Shown: positions 5,367 to 7,021 of the stretch, one piece after another
Layout of the letters: each line of letters starts with the position of its first letter
How positions within the stretch are numbered: the first letter of the stretch is position 1
NCBI GenBank assembly: GCA_016213595.1
Contig: JACRAA010000234.1
Span: 1-7,021, forward strand
Length of the DNA stretch: 7,021 nucleotides
Direction: 5' to 3'
Source of the DNA: Actinomycetota bacterium
GTDB lineage: Bacteria; Actinomycetota; Actinomycetes; Propionibacteriales; Propionibacteriaceae
Notes under the pieces: generated by a model
Seen by the model: only the letters and a program-made list of their open reading frames with translations
What the model was told of the DNA's origin: nothing
Database searches by the model: none
Translations under genes and position numbers: made by a program

Positions 5367-5411
5367 GACGGGGGGACCGCAGGGCCAGGGGCCACGCGGT
5401 CCTTCCCCGTC
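5367..5411. terminator. Strong GC-rich hairpin after the zinc-ribbon gene
   Basis: The left arm GACGGGG-GGACCGC (5367-5380) pairs with GCGGTCC (5396-5402) and CCCCGTC (5405-5411), giving 14 base pairs with a 2-base TT bulge. The 15-base loop contains GGCC-agg-GGCC, which can add an inner stem. This is the strongest hairpin I found in the window. There is no T-run, as is common for proposed actinobacterial terminators. It probably ends the DUF4261/zinc-ribbon transcript. Confidence 0.6.
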
Positions 5412-5451
5412 GGTCGAAGCCACCCTCCCCAAGCGGGCATCTTCGAGTGCC

Positions 5452-5463
5452 TGGTCATGACCA
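5452..5463. repeat. 12-base perfect palindrome TGGTCATGACCA upstream of the deaminase gene
   Basis: The sequence equals its own reverse complement and stands 161 bases before the deaminase ATG. It has the size and symmetry of a dimeric repressor operator, for example of GntR or TetR type. No regulator gene is next to it in the window, so the role is only a suggestion. Confidence 0.35.
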
Positions 5464-5624
5464 TAGCGACCGCCACTGACACAGGTCTAGATCAAGTGCA
5501 CATCAAGCCCACGATCTGGTCGGCCATCTCGCGGAGTGGTTGAGCCAGCCCATCCGAGTGTCCCTCTCAGGGCGCTGCAGAGCTCAGTCCGCGAGCCGTG
5601 ACCACATGCGGCAGGATGTGCGAC

Positions 5625-6683
5625 ATGTCCCTCAGCGAAGCCCAGCCCCGGCCCTCCGCGGCCCTCGAGACCTTCATCGCGGGCCTTCACAAGGTCGAGC
5701 TGCACGTCCATCACGTGGGGTCGGCGTCGCCGGCCGTGGTGGCCGAGCTCGCGGCCCGGCACCCGGGACGCGTGCCCTCCGATCCCGCGGCGCTCGCCGA
5801 CTACTTCACGTTCACCGACTTCGCCCACTTCGTCGAGCTGTACCTGTCGGTCGTCGACCTCGTCCGCACCCCTGAGGACATCTGGACCCTGACCCATGGC
5901 ATCGCGGAGGAGCTCGCGCGTCAGCAGGTCCGCTACGTCGAGCTCACGTGCACGCCCGTCACCAACGTCAACGCCGGCGTACCGATCGAGGCGTTCGTCG
6001 AGGCGACCGAGGATGTCCGCGTGGCGGTGGAGCGGGACCTGGGGCTCACCATGCGCTGGATCTGGGACATCCCGGGTGAGCTGGGCCTCCCCGCCGGTGT
6101 GGAGACCCTGAAGTACGCGCTGGAGCACGGGCCCTCGACCCTCATCGCCCTCGGCCTCGGCGGGCCGGAGATCGGCGTCCCCCGCCCCCAGTTCGCAGAC
6201 GTCTTCGCGCAGGCGCGCGCCGCCGGCCTCCACTCGATCCCCCACGCCGGCGAGACGACGGGCCCCCAGACGATCTGGGACGCCATCCAGCTCCTAGGGG
6301 CCGAGCGGATCGGCCACGGCACCTCTGCCGTACAGGACCCCCTCCTGCTGGCCTACCTGGCCGAGCACCGCATCCCCGTCGAGGTCTCCCCCACCTCGAA
6401 CATCGCCACCCGGGCGGTCGCCACGTTCGCCGAGCACCCGCTGCGCCGGCTCGTCGAGGCAGGTGTGCCCGTGAGCATCAACTCCGACGACCCCCCGATG
6501 TTCTCCACCACGCTCACCACCGAGTACGGGGTCGCCGCCGCGCTGCTCGACCTGGACGAGGCCGGGGTCGCAGACCTGGCCCTCGCCGCGGTCGACCACA
6601 CCTTCGCGCCGGAGGAGACCAAGACGGCGGTACGCGACGAGATCCGGTCCTACGCTTCCCTGGAGTCCGCGCAGCGGGCCTGA
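5625..6683 (+). CDS. add: Adenosine deaminase family protein, HxHHVG subgroup (possibly aminodeoxyfutalosine deaminase)
   Basis: This amidohydrolase hydrolytically removes an amino group from a purine ring using a bound metal. All ADA-family catalytic residues are visible: His27 and His29 (ELHVHHVG), His207 and Glu210 (PHAGE), His231 (ERIGHG) and Asp288-Asp289 (NSDDPP). The length of 352 residues is normal. I chose ATG 5625 because AGGA lies 8 bases upstream; GTG 5598 and ATG 5616 are alternatives. Classical ADAs have HxHLDG or HxHLEG; here it is H-V-H-H-V-G, so the Asp that contacts the 5'-hydroxyl of adenosine in mouse ADA (Asp19) is Val31. From memory, actinobacterial homologues of this subgroup, such as Streptomyces avermitilis Sav2595, deaminate 6-aminodeoxyfutalosine in menaquinone synthesis. 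The family is certain; the substrate is not. The gene appears monocistronic, with the next gene likely having its own promoter. Confidence 0.9.
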   Translation: MSLSEAQPRPSAALETFIAGLHKVELHVHHVGSASPAVVAELAARHPGRVPSDPAALADYFTFTDFAHFVELYLSVVDLVRTPEDIWTLTHGIAEELARQQVRYVELTCTPVTNVNAGVPIEAFVEATEDVRVAVERDLGLTMRWIWDIPGELGLPAGVETLKYALEHGPSTLIALGLGGPEIGVPRPQFADVFAQARAAGLHSIPHAGETTGPQTIWDAIQLLGAERIGHGTSAVQDPLLLAYLAEHRIPVEVSPTSNIATRAVATFAEHPLRRLVEAGVPVSINSDDPPMFSTTLTTEYGVAAALLDLDEAGVADLALAAVDHTFAPEETKTAVRDEIRSYASLESAQRA

Positions 6684-6702
6684 GGGTTCCGGCCGGACTC
6701 CA
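6661..6702 (+). terminator. Possible terminator structure around the deaminase stop codon
   Basis: TGGAGTCC (6661-6668) pairs perfectly with GGACTCCA (6695-6702). GGCC (6677-6680) with GGCC (6691-6694) continues the stem after an 8-base bulge. The stop codon (6681-6683) lies in the loop. Pairing over the stop resembles the hairpin at 613-648. Function is inferred and the bulge weakens the case. Confidence 0.3.
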
Positions 6703-6716
6703 CGTCCCGATACGGT
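6687..6716 (+). promoter_or_regulatory. Candidate leaderless promoter of the isomerase-like gene
   Basis: TACGGT (6711-6716) fits the TANNNT -10 pattern and ends six bases before the ATG at 6723, so transcription could start on the A of the start codon. A weak -35-like TTCCGG (6687-6692) lies 18 bases upstream of the -10. There is no Shine-Dalgarno sequence in the 39-base gap. Confidence 0.35.
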
Positions 6717-6722
6717 CCCGTC

Positions 6723-7021
6723 ATGGTGAGCCACGCTGTCCACGACTGGTCCCTGCATCGCACGCTCGGCCGCTTCGTCTCGGACCACGCGAACCCGCCA
6801 GGCGCGTCGGGAGGGATGCGCCCGACCGAGCCGGACGCCGGTGCCCTCGCGCTCCTCGACCTGCCCTCGGAGCTGGCTGCCCGGGGCTACGACACGGTGC
6901 AGCTGTGCCACTTCCACCTTCCGAGCCGTGACCGCTCGTACCTCGACGAGCTGCGCTCCGCCCTGGGCGACGCCGGGATCGCGCTCGACGCGCTGCTCGT
7001 CGACGCCGGCGACCTCGTCCA
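6723..7021 (+). CDS. Sugar phosphate isomerase/epimerase-like TIM-barrel protein (3' partial)
   Basis: The frame is open from ATG 6723 to the right edge, giving 99 residues with no stop. The sequence reads as the start of a beta/alpha barrel of the xylose isomerase-like, AP endonuclease 2 family: a helix LLDLPSELAARGYD (44-57), a strand VQLCHFHLPS (59-68), a helix YLDELRSALGDAGI (73-86) and a strand ALDALLVDAGDL (87-98). The ARGYDTVQL phrase before the second strand is typical of these enzymes. Substrate cannot be predicted from this part, and the metal-binding residues lie beyond the window. GTG 6726 is an alternative start. It runs in the same direction as the deaminase gene with a 39-base gap but probably has its own promoter. 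Confidence 0.75.
   Translation, partial: MVSHAVHDWSLHRTLGRFVSDHANPPGASGGMRPTEPDAGALALLDLPSELAARGYDTVQLCHFHLPSRDRSYLDELRSALGDAGIALDALLVDAGDLV

Larger units (their letters stand above)
5300..5624. other. Intergenic region before the deaminase gene (325 bases, no gene seen)
   Basis: No convincing gene is seen on either strand. The stretch holds a 14-pair hairpin (5367-5411), a 12-base palindrome (5452-5463), the hexamer ATCAAG repeated at 5491-5496 and 5502-5507 exactly 11 bases apart, and GTGCAC between those copies. A TTGAGC at 5540-5545 resembles a -35, but no matching -10 lies at the right distance. An AGGA at 5613-5616 serves the deaminase start. Confidence 0.5.

Noticed and set aside
5531..5590. 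GAGTGGTTGAG resembling a tRNA-Ser/Leu D-arm
   Set aside because: No matching anticodon arm, TTCGA T-loop or acceptor pairing follows, so it is not a tRNA gene.
1844..6298. Four CCTAGG hexamers (1844, 2362, 2609, 6293)
   Set aside because: A rough estimate at this base composition gives about two by chance in 7 kb, so four is not a signal.

Overview
The window is very GC-rich, its codons end mostly in G or C, and its genes are tightly packed with GTG and ATG starts. Several proteins have actinobacterial-type sequences, and two genes look as if they are read from leaderless or near-leaderless transcripts. Together this points to a high-GC actinobacterium. I cannot fix the genus. No rRNA, tRNA, CRISPR array, insertion sequence or phage gene was seen, so this looks like ordinary chromosome.

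Layout from left to right: (1) the C-terminal part of a potassium-channel-type NAD-binding (RCK/TrkA) protein, 2-637, entering from the left edge; (2) a convergent winged-helix protein of the HTH_42 (AlkZ/YcaQ-like DNA glycosylase) superfamily, 695-1771 on the minus strand; (3) a divergent small DUF2277 protein, 1860-2132; (4) a 397-base gap with an AT-rich patch, repeats, palindromes and promoter-like sequence; (5) citrate synthase (gltA), whose reading frame starts behind a strong ribosome binding site at 2530, is interrupted by an in-frame TAG at codon 28, and is open again from an abutting GTG (2614) to 3837; (6) a DUF4261 protein (3900-4700) overlapped by 4 bases by an uncharacterised protein ending in a zinc ribbon (4697-5299), apparently a translationally coupled pair; (7) a 325-base gap with a strong hairpin and a 12-base palindrome; (8) an adenosine-deaminase-family enzyme (5625-6683) of the HxHHVG subgroup, which may act on 6-aminodeoxyfutalosine rather than adenosine; (9) the start of a TIM-barrel sugar phosphate isomerase/epimerase-like protein (6723 to the right edge).

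The genes do not form one pathway. Most appear to be separate transcription units bounded by GC-rich hairpins. The two most interesting points are the interrupted citrate synthase, which keeps every catalytic residue but cannot make its N-terminal segment without readthrough, and the coupled DUF4261/zinc-ribbon pair of unknown function. Secondary points are a variant QAE motif in the glycosylase-like protein and the altered metal-site motif of the deaminase.
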